NCBI GenBank assembly: GCA_964429795.1
Contig: CAYSCW010000005.1
Location: 1-64,000, forward strand
DNA length: 64,000 nucleotides
Source of the DNA: CAYSCW01 sp964429795
Lineage (GTDB): Bacteria > Acidobacteriota > Aminicenantia > Aminicenantales > Aminicenantaceae
Reading direction: 5' to 3'
Below the pieces are notes generated by a model. That model was not told where the DNA came from. It made no database searches and was given only the letters and a program-made list of their open reading frames with translations. Both the position numbers and the translations under genes were made by a program. Position 1 is the stretch's first letter. Each line of letters starts with the position of its first letter. Positions 7,030-15,638 of this stretch are shown piece by piece.

Positions 7030-10000
7030 AGATTTGTGTGGATCGTCCGGTGGCTACAGCCATGTTCTTCCTGGCCCTCCTGTTCCTCGGTGTTTATTCT
7101 TTTCTCAACGTTCCCATAGAGCTGGCTCCAAAGGAGGAGTATCCTCAACTGGACATCCAGACCGAATGGCAGGGAGTTCCACCCGAAATCATCCAGACTC
7201 AGATAACCTCTTTCCTTGAAGAGATCAGCTCCACGGTAAAAGGAGTGAAAAAGATCACCTCGGAGTCCCAAATCGGCCGCTCTCTCATCACCCTGGAGTT
7301 CGAATCCAAAACCAACATGGAATTTGCCCGGCTGGAGTTAAGAGAAAAAATCGCCAAGGCAAGGGATGATCTGCCTTACGGAGTGAGGCCCACCGTACGT
7401 CCTTATGTGCCTGAGGATTTCCAGGTTAAGTCTTTTCTCAGCTATACCATCTCCGGTCCTTATTCTCTCCAGAGATTGAGAGAGCTGGTCAAGGAAAAGA
7501 TTGAGATGGGCATCGGGGCTGTCAAAGGCGTTGCAGAAGTGGAAGTCACAGGTGGAGCTGAGCCTGAGATAAAAATCATCCTGGACGAGGAAAAGCTAAA
7601 GGCTCTTGGCATCCATCCTTACCTGGTGAGATACAAGATACAAGAGAGGACGCAGACTTATCCGGCGGGAAAGATCAATCGGGGAAGCCAGGAGTTTCTG
7701 TTCAAAGTTTCAGATCCAATCAAAGAGATGAAGGAGCTCGGCGAGACAATTATTGCTTATTCCGGGGAAAACCCGATCAAGCTCAAAGCAGTAGCCCAGG
7801 TCGTTCCTTCTCATCGTGATGTGTTCTACATCAATAGAATCAACGGCCAGCCCACAGTAAGGCTGACCATCGTTAAGGAAAAGGGGACCAGCACCCTGAA
7901 GGTTGCCGGAAACGTTAAAAAGAAGCTGGAAGATATAAAGAGGGAACTTCCCGCTGATCTGGTTTTTAAAACTGTTGATGATGAGAGTGAAGAGATCCAG
8001 AAAAACCTGAGAAATCTCTATCTGTTGATAGGAATCATCATCGCGGTCATTTTTTTTCTTGTATTCCTTGTGTTGCGCAGTTTCAAGCCCTCTCTTCTAG
8101 TCCTCTCTTCCATCATCTTTTCAGTGCTTATCACATTTAATCTCATCTATATTTTCAAGGTTTCCATCAATCTGTTGACCTTGGGAGGGTTGGCTCTTGG
8201 CTTTGGTCTCTTTGTTGACAATTCCATCGTCGTCTTCGAGAATGTGCTTCGCCTCAGGGAGAAAGGATTATCTGCAATTCAGTCGGCTATCCAGGGGGCC
8301 AGGGAGGTGCTCCTGCCGGTCATCGCAGCCACCCTGACCACCATAAGCGTGTTCTTCTCCTTTGCTTACTTCCAGGGACGTCTGAAGATTTATTATCTTC
8401 CTTTGGCCATCATCATCTCTTCAGCCCTCGCTGCCTCGTTTCTTGTTTCCTTCAGCCTCATACCAGCGATGAGTCCCAAGCTGATGAGGAAGCCCAAGAG
8501 GATTAAAAAAGAAAGAATAAGAGAAACCTATGAAAAGATGTTGAAAGTCCTCATCCGCTATCCTGTGGAGATCATCCTGGTGATTGTTTTTATTTTTTAT
8601 GGCAGCTATAAATGGTTCAGGTCTGAAGTGACTCTGGGAGAATTCTTCCGGTGGTATTCCAAACAAAACCTTATGGTCAGCATTGGCATGCCTCCCGGAA
8701 CGGATATCGAGAGGACAGATGTGGTGGCCGAGCAATTCGAAAAAAAAGTCCTGGAGAAAGACTATGAAAAAGAGATGAACACCTTTGTCTCTTCTGAGAG
8801 GGCTTATATCAACATCACATTTCCCTCTGAAATTGAAAATTCTCATCATCCTTTCGTGCTTAAGGAGGAATTGATCCAGCTGGCCACCGATTTTGCTGGA
8901 TTGAGCATCGGGATTTATGGGTTTGATCCTCAGGGCTACTATTCCAGCTTTGGCGGCGGCACCTACTATGATTCGAGAATCAAATTTTATGGGTATAACT
9001 TAAAAAAACTCAAAGAAATCACCTCCCAGCTGGAAAGAACACTGAAGAGGAATCCCCGCATCAAAGAAGTCAAAACTGTCTCCAGCCGCTACGGCTGGTG
9101 GAGGCTGGATTCCTTCGAGTATGTTTTGAAGATCGATAAACAGATCCTTCGCAATTATGATATCGATCCCAATTACCTGTATTTTCATATCCAGTCCCTT
9201 CTTCAAGGAAGAGTCTATGTTCCGATGAGGGCTATAATTGGCGGAAAGGAGATTGAGCTTTCATTAAAATTCCCGGAGGCCGAGCGTTTTGACCTGAAGA
9301 ATCTCCAGGATGCCATGATCCGCACAACAGGAGGGGAGTATTTAAGACTGGGGGAGATAACAAGGCTTGAAGAAAGGCCCATTGCTGGATCCATTGACAG
9401 AGAAGACCAGCAATTCCAGCAGACGGTGATGTGGGAGTTCAGGGGGCCGCCCAGGGCTGCTGATAATTATAAAAAAACCGTTTTTTCCAAATTGCAGCTT
9501 CCACCCGGATTTTCTGCCACCATGGAGGAAGAGTGGAAAATGACAGAGGAGGAAAGAGGCCAGATCAAATTTGCCATCATTTTTTCATTGATCGTCATCT
9601 TCATGATACTCGCCTCACTCTATGAATCTTTTATCCAGCCTTTTTTCATCATTCTGGCTGTTCCTCTGGCTCTTATCGGAGTGTTTGTGGCATTTGTCAT
9701 AGCCGATTTTCCCTTTGATTCATCAGCCTACATCGGAGTAATCCTTCTTGGAGGAATTGTGGTCAATAATTCTATCCTGCTTGTTGACCATATCAATTTG
9801 AAACGAAAGCAAGGCCATGTGCTCATGGAAGCGGTATTGAAAGGAGCGAGAGAGAGGGTTCGTCCCATTTTTCTGACCACAAGCACGACAGTCTTGGGGA
9901 TGCTCCCTTTGGTTCTGATCCAACTTGAGGTAGGAAAGAAACAGATCTGGTCCTCCCTGGCGCTTTCTGCTGTGGGCGGTTTGATAAGCTCCACACTCTT

Positions 10001-10103
10001 TATTCTGATTGCCATCCCTATTTTCTACTTCTATGGGGATTCCATCCGCTCCTGGACGCTGGGAAAGTTTGAAGAGTTCAAAAAAGCCTGGGAAAATTTC
10101 TAA
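7026..10103 (+). CDS. Second RND-family efflux pump inner-membrane subunit
   Basis: 1025 residues, normal RND length, starting in an ATGA overlap with the preceding RND gene. It has VDRPVATAMFFLALLFLG as TM1, the TM4 segment GLFVDNSIVVFENVLRLREK, a tyrosine/glycine-rich porter loop (about 635-655: YGFDPQGYYSSFGGG), and GGIVVNNSILLVDHINLKRK in the C-terminal half. As in its partner, the second proton-relay aspartate of AcrB is Asn. Two different RND subunits encoded together suggest a heterotrimer as in MdtBC. No fusion protein or TolC gene is present on either side, so partners must be elsewhere or absent. An intergenic repeat begins just after the stop. Confidence 0.92.
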   Translation: MKICVDRPVATAMFFLALLFLGVYSFLNVPIELAPKEEYPQLDIQTEWQGVPPEIIQTQITSFLEEISSTVKGVKKITSESQIGRSLITLEFESKTNMEFARLELREKIAKARDDLPYGVRPTVRPYVPEDFQVKSFLSYTISGPYSLQRLRELVKEKIEMGIGAVKGVAEVEVTGGAEPEIKIILDEEKLKALGIHPYLVRYKIQERTQTYPAGKINRGSQEFLFKVSDPIKEMKELGETIIAYSGENPIKLKAVAQVVPSHRDVFYINRINGQPTVRLTIVKEKGTSTLKVAGNVKKKLEDIKRELPADLVFKTVDDESEEIQKNLRNLYLLIGIIIAVIFFLVFLVLRSFKPSLLVLSSIIFSVLITFNLIYIFKVSINLLTLGGLALGFGLFVDNSIVVFENVLRLREKGLSAIQSAIQGAREVLLPVIAATLTTISVFFSFAYFQGRLKIYYLPLAIIISSALAASFLVSFSLIPAMSPKLMRKPKRIKKERIRETYEKMLKVLIRYPVEIILVIVFIFYGSYKWFRSEVTLGEFFRWYSKQNLMVSIGMPPGTDIERTDVVAEQFEKKVLEKDYEKEMNTFVSSERAYINITFPSEIENSHHPFVLKEELIQLATDFAGLSIGIYGFDPQGYYSSFGGGTYYDSRIKFYGYNLKKLKEITSQLERTLKRNPRIKEVKTVSSRYGWWRLDSFEYVLKIDKQILRNYDIDPNYLYFHIQSLLQGRVYVPMRAIIGGKEIELSLKFPEAERFDLKNLQDAMIRTTGGEYLRLGEITRLEERPIAGSIDREDQQFQQTVMWEFRGPPRAADNYKKTVFSKLQLPPGFSATMEEEWKMTEEERGQIKFAIIFSLIVIFMILASLYESFIQPFFIILAVPLALIGVFVAFVIADFPFDSSAYIGVILLGGIVVNNSILLVDHINLKRKQGHVLMEAVLKGARERVRPIFLTTSTTVLGMLPLVLIQLEVGKKQIWSSLALSAVGGLISSTLFILIAIPIFYFYGDSIRSWTLGKFEEFKKAWENF

Positions 10104-10117
10104 TCTAATGGAACTAC

Positions 10118-10252
10118 GGTAGCACTTCCATTTCCGTGATAGCTAATAAAGGCATCGATTCCTATCCATCCTTGCTGGGGAAAATTCGTGGGCTGATGAT
10201 TCAGCTTGCCCGACTGTCATTAAAATAATCAAGGAAATGCTATCTGGGATAG
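10118..10252 (+). repeat. Intergenic repeat, copy A
   Basis: Contains CATTTCCGTGATAGCTAATAA at the left end, TCCATCC(T)TGCTGGGGAAAATT in the middle, the hairpin GCTGA-tgat-TCAGC, then ACTGTC and a weak right end resembling the inverted left end. It matches copies D and E over about 100 bases. It starts 15-20 bases after the RND stop codon. Confidence 0.8.
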
Positions 10253-10310
10253 TTCTTTTTTTGATTTATCCTTGTTTTTCTGTTATAAAATTTTCTCTGT
10301 GGAGGTAAGA

Positions 10311-11411
10311 ATGAGTATGTTTTCCCTCCTTGAGATAAAAAAAAGAATAGAGAAGTTTCCCAAGAAAAATTTGATTCACCTTCCCACACCTCTTCAGAAA
10401 ATGGAAAATCTGTCCAGAGAGCTTGGAGGACCGGAAATATTCGTCAAACGCGATGATCTGACCGGACTTGCCTTTGGCGGAAACAAGAGCCGCAAACTGG
10501 AATTCATCATCCAGGATGCCCTGGATAAAAAATCCGATGTCATCATCACCTGGGCGAGTGTCCAGTCGAACTGGTGCCTACAGACCGCAGCCGCGGCCAG
10601 AAAATTCGGGATCAAGCCTCTTCTCATCCTTTTTAAAACATATGACCTCCCTGAGGAAAAAGACGGCAATCTTCTCCTGGATTTTATCCTCGACGCTGAG
10701 ATACAGATCAGGGAAGCAGAAAAAGGGAAAGTTGTCTCGGAGGAATACGTTCAAGAAATCATCGCGGGAACGGTGAATGAAATCAGAGAATGGGGCTATA
10801 CTCCCTATGTCGCTCCTATCGGAGGATCGATGGTAGGAGGCTCTATGGACAAGCCTCTCGGGGCCATAAGCTACGTCAATGCTTTCGCAGAGATGATGGA
10901 ACAGGAAGATATGCTGGGTTTAGATTTTGATTACCTGGTCCATGCCACAGGTTCAGGGGGCACGCAGGCCGGTCTTGCGGTGGGAGCCAAGGCCCTCTCA
11001 GATAAGACTAAAGTGGTAGGAATCAGTGTTTCGGAACAAAAAGACATTTTCCAGAAAGATGTCTTGACCATTGCCCAAGATACAACAAAAGCTTTGGATC
11101 TGGATCTCTCTATGGACGAAGAAGACATCGCTGTTTTGGATGAATACATCCAAGAGGGTTATGGGATTGTCAATAAAGAGGTCTCAGAGACAATCCGTCT
11201 GGTGGCACAGAAAGAAGGCATTTTTCTGGATCCTGTCTATACAGGGAAGGCCATGGTTGGCCTTATAGACCTTATTCATAGGGATTATTTCAGGAAGGAA
11301 GAAAAAATCGTTTTTTTTCACACGGGTGGCACTCCCGCTCTTTTTCCTAACAAGCATCATTTCGGTCGATTCCTGCAAGAGGGAATGCATTTCCATTTCC
11401 GTGATAGCTAA
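10311..11411 (+). CDS. PLP-dependent D-cysteine desulfhydrase / ACC deaminase family protein
   Basis: 366 residues from the ATG at 10311, which has a strong ribosome-binding site (GGAGG, 6 bases upstream); the frame stays open further upstream to 10272. It is a tryptophan-synthase-beta-fold enzyme: LPTPLQKM near the N-terminus, FVKRDDLTGLAFGGNKSRKL with the PLP-binding lysine in GGNKSRK, VQSNWCLQTAAAARKFG, the phosphate-binding ATGSGGTQAGL and C-terminal FFHTGGTPALF. The family releases pyruvate or 2-oxobutyrate, sulfide or ammonia from D-cysteine, ACC or similar amino acids; exact substrate cannot be told. The last seven codons (HFHFRDS, stop) are the left end of an intergenic repeat, so the native C-terminus has been replaced. 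Confidence 0.85.
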   Translation: MSMFSLLEIKKRIEKFPKKNLIHLPTPLQKMENLSRELGGPEIFVKRDDLTGLAFGGNKSRKLEFIIQDALDKKSDVIITWASVQSNWCLQTAAAARKFGIKPLLILFKTYDLPEEKDGNLLLDFILDAEIQIREAEKGKVVSEEYVQEIIAGTVNEIREWGYTPYVAPIGGSMVGGSMDKPLGAISYVNAFAEMMEQEDMLGLDFDYLVHATGSGGTQAGLAVGAKALSDKTKVVGISVSEQKDIFQKDVLTIAQDTTKALDLDLSMDEEDIAVLDEYIQEGYGIVNKEVSETIRLVAQKEGIFLDPVYTGKAMVGLIDLIHRDYFRKEEKIVFFHTGGTPALFPNKHHFGRFLQEGMHFHFRDS

Positions 11412-11470
11412 TGATGAGGGATATAATCAGTGACAGCGCCGGTTCCTCTCCATCCTCGCCAAAGACTTGG
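11385..11470 (+). repeat. Intergenic repeat, copy B (partial), overlapping the end of a coding region
   Basis: CATTTCCATTTCCGTGATAGC is followed by TAATGA, about 25 unrelated bases, then GCGCCGGTTCCTCTCCATCC and TCGCC. The rest of the element (hairpin and right end) is missing. The left end supplies the last codons and the stop of the preceding gene. Confidence 0.7.
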
Positions 11471-11563
11471 TTTAAGACTGAAGATTATGTTCAGAGATTT
11501 AAACTTCTCAGAGCTTTTATTGCCCTTTGAAGGTCAAGATAAATCAGTCAAAGAGGTTTCATC

Positions 11564-12526
11564 ATGAAGATGGCAAGACCGACGTTTAACGATGTTTTAG
11601 AAGCCAGAAGTATCATAAAAGAATATCTTCCTCGAACCCCACTCTATTCCTACCCCCAGTTAAACCAACTTCTGGATGCCAAGATTTATATCAAGCATGA
11701 AAACTTTCTGCCTGTGAGAGCCTTTAAAATCAGGGGAGGGATAAACCTCATTTCCCATCTGACCCGGGAACAGAGAGAAAAAGGAGTGATCACCGCCTCC
11801 ACAGGCAATCATGCCCTCTCCATCGCCTATGCATCCAGCCTTTTTGGCGTTCCTGTGACCATTGTCATGCCTGAAAAAGCCAATCCCACAAAGGTCAAGG
11901 CCATAAGAAGCCTGGGAGCGAATATCGTTTTCTTTGGACGCATCTTTGATGAAGCCAAGGACTATGCTGAGAAGCTGGCAGGGGAGAGGAGGGCCCGGTT
12001 TATCCATCCCGCGAACGAGCCTTATCTGATTGCCGGGGTAGCTACCTATACCTTAGAAATTTTTGAGGAACTCCCCTCCCTGGAGATGATCATCGTTCCT
12101 ATTGGAGGCGGAAGTGGTGCTTCCGGATGCTGTATTGTCAAAGAGGCCATCAATCCAAAGTGTGAAGTGATCGGTGTCCAGGCAGAAAAGGCCCCCGCAG
12201 CCTGTCTTTCCTGGAAGAACAAGAAGATCGTCAAGGATAAGATGGAGACCGTTGCTGAGGGATTGGCCACTCAGATTGGTTACCAGCTGACTCAAGAAAT
12301 ACTCTGGGACTTCTTGACCGATTTTATACTCGTCTCGGAGGAAGAAATGGCACAGGCTATCCTTCTTGTCATGGAACACATAAGAAATATGGCCGAAGAA
12401 GCTGGTGCTTCACCCCTTGCTGCAGCTCTGAAGATTAAGCAGAGGCTTAAGGGCAAGAAAGTTGCCCTCATCCTCACCGGCAGCAATATCTCAATGCAAA
12501 GATTGAAACAGCTTCTCCCTAGCTAA
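11564..12526 (+). CDS. Threonine/serine dehydratase (threonine ammonia-lyase family), catabolic type
   Basis: 320 residues of fold-type II PLP enzyme without the C-terminal ACT regulatory domain of biosynthetic IlvA, as in catabolic TdcB-like enzymes. Visible motifs are RTPLYSYPQL, HENFLPVRAFKIRGG with the PLP lysine in AFKIRGG, TASTGNHALSIAYA, and the glycine-rich phosphate loop PIGGGSGASG. It deaminates L-threonine to 2-oxobutyrate or L-serine to pyruvate. The products could be oxidised by the Por enzyme encoded at 22-25 kb. It is about 150 bases downstream of the D-cysteine desulfhydrase-like gene, separated by a partial repeat, and convergent with hflC. Confidence 0.88.
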   Translation: MKMARPTFNDVLEARSIIKEYLPRTPLYSYPQLNQLLDAKIYIKHENFLPVRAFKIRGGINLISHLTREQREKGVITASTGNHALSIAYASSLFGVPVTIVMPEKANPTKVKAIRSLGANIVFFGRIFDEAKDYAEKLAGERRARFIHPANEPYLIAGVATYTLEIFEELPSLEMIIVPIGGGSGASGCCIVKEAINPKCEVIGVQAEKAPAACLSWKNKKIVKDKMETVAEGLATQIGYQLTQEILWDFLTDFILVSEEEMAQAILLVMEHIRNMAEEAGASPLAAALKIKQRLKGKKVALILTGSNISMQRLKQLLPS

Positions 12527-12539
12527 CTAAGATCAGGGA

Positions 12540-13490
12540 TTATCTTTTCACAGAGCTTTTCAGGTATTTCAGGAATTCGGTTTCTGTGGAGAGAAGAAAC
12601 CAGGTCTGTTTGTCCAGGCTGGCTTGGTAGGTCTCCAGGGTTTTCATGAACTGGTAGAATTCAGGGTCTAAATTATAAGCCAAGGCATAAATCCTTGTGG
12701 CTTTGCTATCTGCTTCCCCCTTGATTTCCTGGGCAGTTTTGTAGGCTTCTGATTGGATTTTTTTCAGCTCTAGTTCTTTTTCCCCGCTGATTTCTGCACT
12801 TCTTCCGTCTCCTTCTGAGCGGTACTTGGAAGCAATGCGTTGTCTTTCCGCGATCATCCGGTCGAACACTTTCCTCTGAACCTCTTCCACATAGTTGACT
12901 CTTTTTATCCTCACGTCTTTGAGCTCGACTCCGAATTCAGCGGTGATCTCTGAAGCCTTCTCCAGAATGATCTGGGCGATTTTTTCTCTCCCTATTTCGA
13001 TTTTAGGAATAGCAGATAAAAGATCGAGGATATCAGCCAATTCTTCTGTGACTTCGAATTCACGGTTTGAGGATCGGACGATCTCGATGAGGTCGAAATT
13101 GGCTACAGCGTTTCTGGTCTCTCCGTCGACGATGTCATCGAGTCGGGATTGAGCACCTCTTTCGTCTCTTAATCTCTGGAAGAAGAGGAGGGGATCGCTG
13201 ATTCGCCAGCGGGCGTAGGTGTCAACCCAAATGTACTTTTTGTCTTTGGTGGGAATCTGATTGATATCTCCGTCCCATTCCAGCCATCGTTTTTCAAAGA
13301 AATTGGCTTTTTGGATGAAGGGAACCTTTATATGCATTCCAGGCTTGATGATGGCCTCACCTTTGGGCTCTCCGAATTGAGTGATGATTACCTGATTTGT
13401 CTCGTAAACAACGTATAGAGCATCGATAAGGATGATGAAGGCCACTAGAACCACGCCGGCGATGATGGCGTTTCTCACTGTTCTGGTCAT
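12540..13490 (-). CDS. hflC: HflC-like membrane SPFH protein
   Basis: 316 residues. One N-terminal transmembrane segment (NAIIAGVVLVAFIILIDALY) is followed by the SPFH/band-7 domain (VVYETNQVIITQFGEP, KPGMHIKVPFI) and a long helical region with ELKDVRIKRVNY and AERQRIASKYRSEGDGRSAEI, typical of HflC. With HflK it forms a large periplasmic-facing assembly that regulates the FtsH protease. Its start overlaps the end of the hflK-like gene by four bases, so both are in one minus-strand operon. Length is close to E. coli HflC. Confidence 0.88.
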   Translation of the reverse strand: MTRTVRNAIIAGVVLVAFIILIDALYVVYETNQVIITQFGEPKGEAIIKPGMHIKVPFIQKANFFEKRWLEWDGDINQIPTKDKKYIWVDTYARWRISDPLLFFQRLRDERGAQSRLDDIVDGETRNAVANFDLIEIVRSSNREFEVTEELADILDLLSAIPKIEIGREKIAQIILEKASEITAEFGVELKDVRIKRVNYVEEVQRKVFDRMIAERQRIASKYRSEGDGRSAEISGEKELELKKIQSEAYKTAQEIKGEADSKATRIYALAYNLDPEFYQFMKTLETYQASLDKQTWFLLSTETEFLKYLKSSVKR

Positions 13491-14464
13491 TTTTTCACCT
13501 CCTCACCCAAGTTCAGAAGGGGCAAGATGTTTTTCTGCTTTTCGTCAAAAATAATCTTTTTGTTGATCTTGGGCAGGATGTTGTTGATGGCTTCCAGGTA
13601 AAGACGTTTCCGGGTAACTAAAGGCGCCCGGACATATTCTTTGTAGATGGCTTTGAAGCGGCTAGCATCTCCTTCGGCTCGGTTTGTTCGCTCAGCAGCG
13701 TATCCTTCGGCTGCTCTTATCGTCTGGTTCGCTTCTCCCTTGGCCTTAGGAATTATCTGGTTGTATTCTGACCAGGCTTCGTTAATTTTTCTTTCTTTTT
13801 CTTGAAGCGCCTCGTTGACTTCATTGAAGGAAGGTTTGACAGGGTCAGGAGGGTTGACATCTTGGAAGACGAGCTGATTGACTTCGATGCCGATTTCATA
13901 GAGATCACACAGTTCCTGAAGTTCTCCTTTGGCTTGATTGGCAATCCTAGCTCTGCCGATGGTGATAACTTCATCAACAGTATTATCACCTACAATTTTT
14001 CTAACCACCGCTTCATTCATGTAACGGAAAGTGCTGCTAGCGTCTCTGATCTTGAACAGATAGTTATATGGGTTTTTGATTTTGTACTGAACAATCCATT
14101 CCACCACCACCACGTTCAAATCCCCTGTTAGCATTACCGCTTCTTTCACGGCATCGGGTGTTATCGCGTATTCTGTTCTGACTCCTGGCCTGGTGGTGCG
14201 GAATCCAAACTCCATCTTCAGCTGTCTTTGGACTGGAACTTTAGTCAGTTTTTCAATCCCCAAGGGGAGCTTGAAATGGAGACCAGGGTTTGTGGTGCGT
14301 ACGAATTTACCAAAACGAAGAATCACACCTATCTGCTCGGGGCTGATCTGATAAATTGAACCGAAAAGGAGAATGAGAAGGATGACTGCAGCGATGACGA
14401 TTTTGATGACGTTTCCCTGGATTTTGGGCAATTTGATTTCCAGGGAAGGGAGATCGTTTCTCAT
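13487..14464 (-). CDS. hflK: HflK-like membrane SPFH protein
   Basis: 325 residues, first gene of hflKC. A single transmembrane helix (IKIVIAAVILLILLFGSIY) is followed by the SPFH domain (QISPEQIGVILRFGKFV, NPGLHFKLPLGIEKL) and helical KAKGEANQTIRAAEGYAAERT. It lacks the long glycine-rich N-terminus of E. coli HflK, as in many other phyla. A good ribosome-binding site (GGAGG) lies seven bases before the ATG. A strong imperfect hairpin containing the repeat-family end motif lies 25 bases upstream. Confidence 0.87.
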   Translation of the reverse strand: MRNDLPSLEIKLPKIQGNVIKIVIAAVILLILLFGSIYQISPEQIGVILRFGKFVRTTNPGLHFKLPLGIEKLTKVPVQRQLKMEFGFRTTRPGVRTEYAITPDAVKEAVMLTGDLNVVVVEWIVQYKIKNPYNYLFKIRDASSTFRYMNEAVVRKIVGDNTVDEVITIGRARIANQAKGELQELCDLYEIGIEVNQLVFQDVNPPDPVKPSFNEVNEALQEKERKINEAWSEYNQIIPKAKGEANQTIRAAEGYAAERTNRAEGDASRFKAIYKEYVRAPLVTRKRLYLEAINNILPKINKKIIFDEKQKNILPLLNLGEEVKK

Positions 14465-14488
14465 GGATACCTCCTTAAGTTAATTGTG

Positions 14489-14553
14489 ATTATTTTCGTT
14501 TCCGTGATGGAAAATCTTTTTTCGAATTTTCCGTTATTACGGAAGAAAATAAT
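14489..14553. repeat. Imperfect inverted repeat upstream of hflK, related to the intergenic repeat ends
   Basis: The left arm ATTATTTTCGTTTCCGTGAT pairs with the complement of the right arm (ATTATTTTC-TTCCGTAATAA), continued by GGAAAAT on both sides. The loop is about 10 bases. The arm contains TTTCCGTGAT, the core of the terminal inverted repeat of the family seen at copies A-E, so this may be a minimal or end-to-end derivative. Confidence 0.6.
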
Positions 14554-14743
14554 GTATCCTGATTAATTTGATTTATGGTTATGATAACACAGATATAATA
14601 CGATATAAAGTCAGTTTCTATTCACGGACTATCCGCTTAGATTGAAATATCTTCACTCATCACGAAAATGGGCATCCATCGTCAGGTGGAGGAAGGTTGT
14701 AAATCTTATCATACAGAGGTAAAATCAATATTTGAAATCAGAA

Positions 14744-15187
14744 ATGAACGATGAATTTTTCATGCTCAAAGCTCTGGAGCAAGCTGAAAAATCCCTGAAC
14801 AGGGGAGATGTTCCTGTGGGAGCTGTTGTGGTATCTGCCGAGGAGATCCTCAGCCAAGCACACAATGAATCCATTGCCAGGAACGATCCTACAGCCCATG
14901 CTGAAATCGTGGCCATAAGACAAGCTTGTCAAAAGAGACGCAATTACAGGCTCCTTGATTGTGATTTGTATGTAACGTTGGAGCCATGTCCGATGTGCCT
15001 GGGCGCTATGGTTCATGCAAGAATAAGGCGTCTTGTCTTCGGAGCCTTGGACCCTAAAAGTGGTGCTGTCCAATCTGTGATGTTGTTTCCTTTTGATCAG
15101 ACTAACCATCGAGTTGAAGTCAAGGGCGGTGTTTTAGCCCAAGAATGTGGTAAGATGCTCAAAGAGTTTTTTCAGCAAAAACGCTGA
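14744..15187 (+). CDS. tadA: tRNA-specific adenosine deaminase
   Basis: 147 residues from ATG 14744 (MNDEFFMLKALEQAEKSL, typical of TadA N-termini); a TTG at 14732 is an alternative with a better-placed GAGGT. The cytidine-deaminase-fold zinc site is visible as TAHAEIVA (His ligand and catalytic Glu) and LEPCPMCLGA (two Cys ligands). It converts A34 to inosine in tRNA-Arg(ACG). Family length is about 150-165 residues, so it is complete. Two tRNA-Ser genes lie directly downstream on the same strand, a common neighbourhood for tadA. Confidence 0.93.
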   Translation: MNDEFFMLKALEQAEKSLNRGDVPVGAVVVSAEEILSQAHNESIARNDPTAHAEIVAIRQACQKRRNYRLLDCDLYVTLEPCPMCLGAMVHARIRRLVFGALDPKSGAVQSVMLFPFDQTNHRVEVKGGVLAQECGKMLKEFFQQKR

Positions 15188-15210
15188 GTCTGTTCCCAAT
15201 CATCAGAAGC

Positions 15211-15302
15211 GGAGAGGTGGCCGAGTGGCTGAAGGCGGCGGTCTCGAAAACCGCTATCCTGAGTTTTCAGGATCGTGGGTTCGAATCCCACCCTCTCCGC
15301 CA
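15211..15302 (+). tRNA. tRNA-Ser (anticodon CGA)
   Basis: Acceptor stem GGAGAGG pairs with CCTCTCC. The anticodon loop is CTCGAAA with anticodon CGA, and there is a long variable arm (atcctgagttttcaggat) as expected for class II tRNA-Ser. The T-loop TTCGAAT is standard and CCA is encoded. A seven-T tract follows directly. Confidence 0.97.
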
Positions 15303-15439
15303 TTTTTTTCTTTGCTTTCGAATTGAATATGGTAGCCTTGTTTTATGAAACCTGGATGAGATGCCCCTGATTGACGAAATGCCTTTTTTTTGCTAATTTA
15401 ATCTTCCCCCTCTCGGTTGAATGCTCATCGGAATCGATC

Positions 15440-15531
<92 letters not shown>

Positions 15532-15638
15532 TTCATCTGACAGGGAGAGAGGCCTCGGCGTCGGGCTTGGAGTCAGGCCTTACCGTAGAGAAAAAAAATT
15601 CTGTCCCTGTGAGCTGATAACAGGCCAAAGGAGATAGT

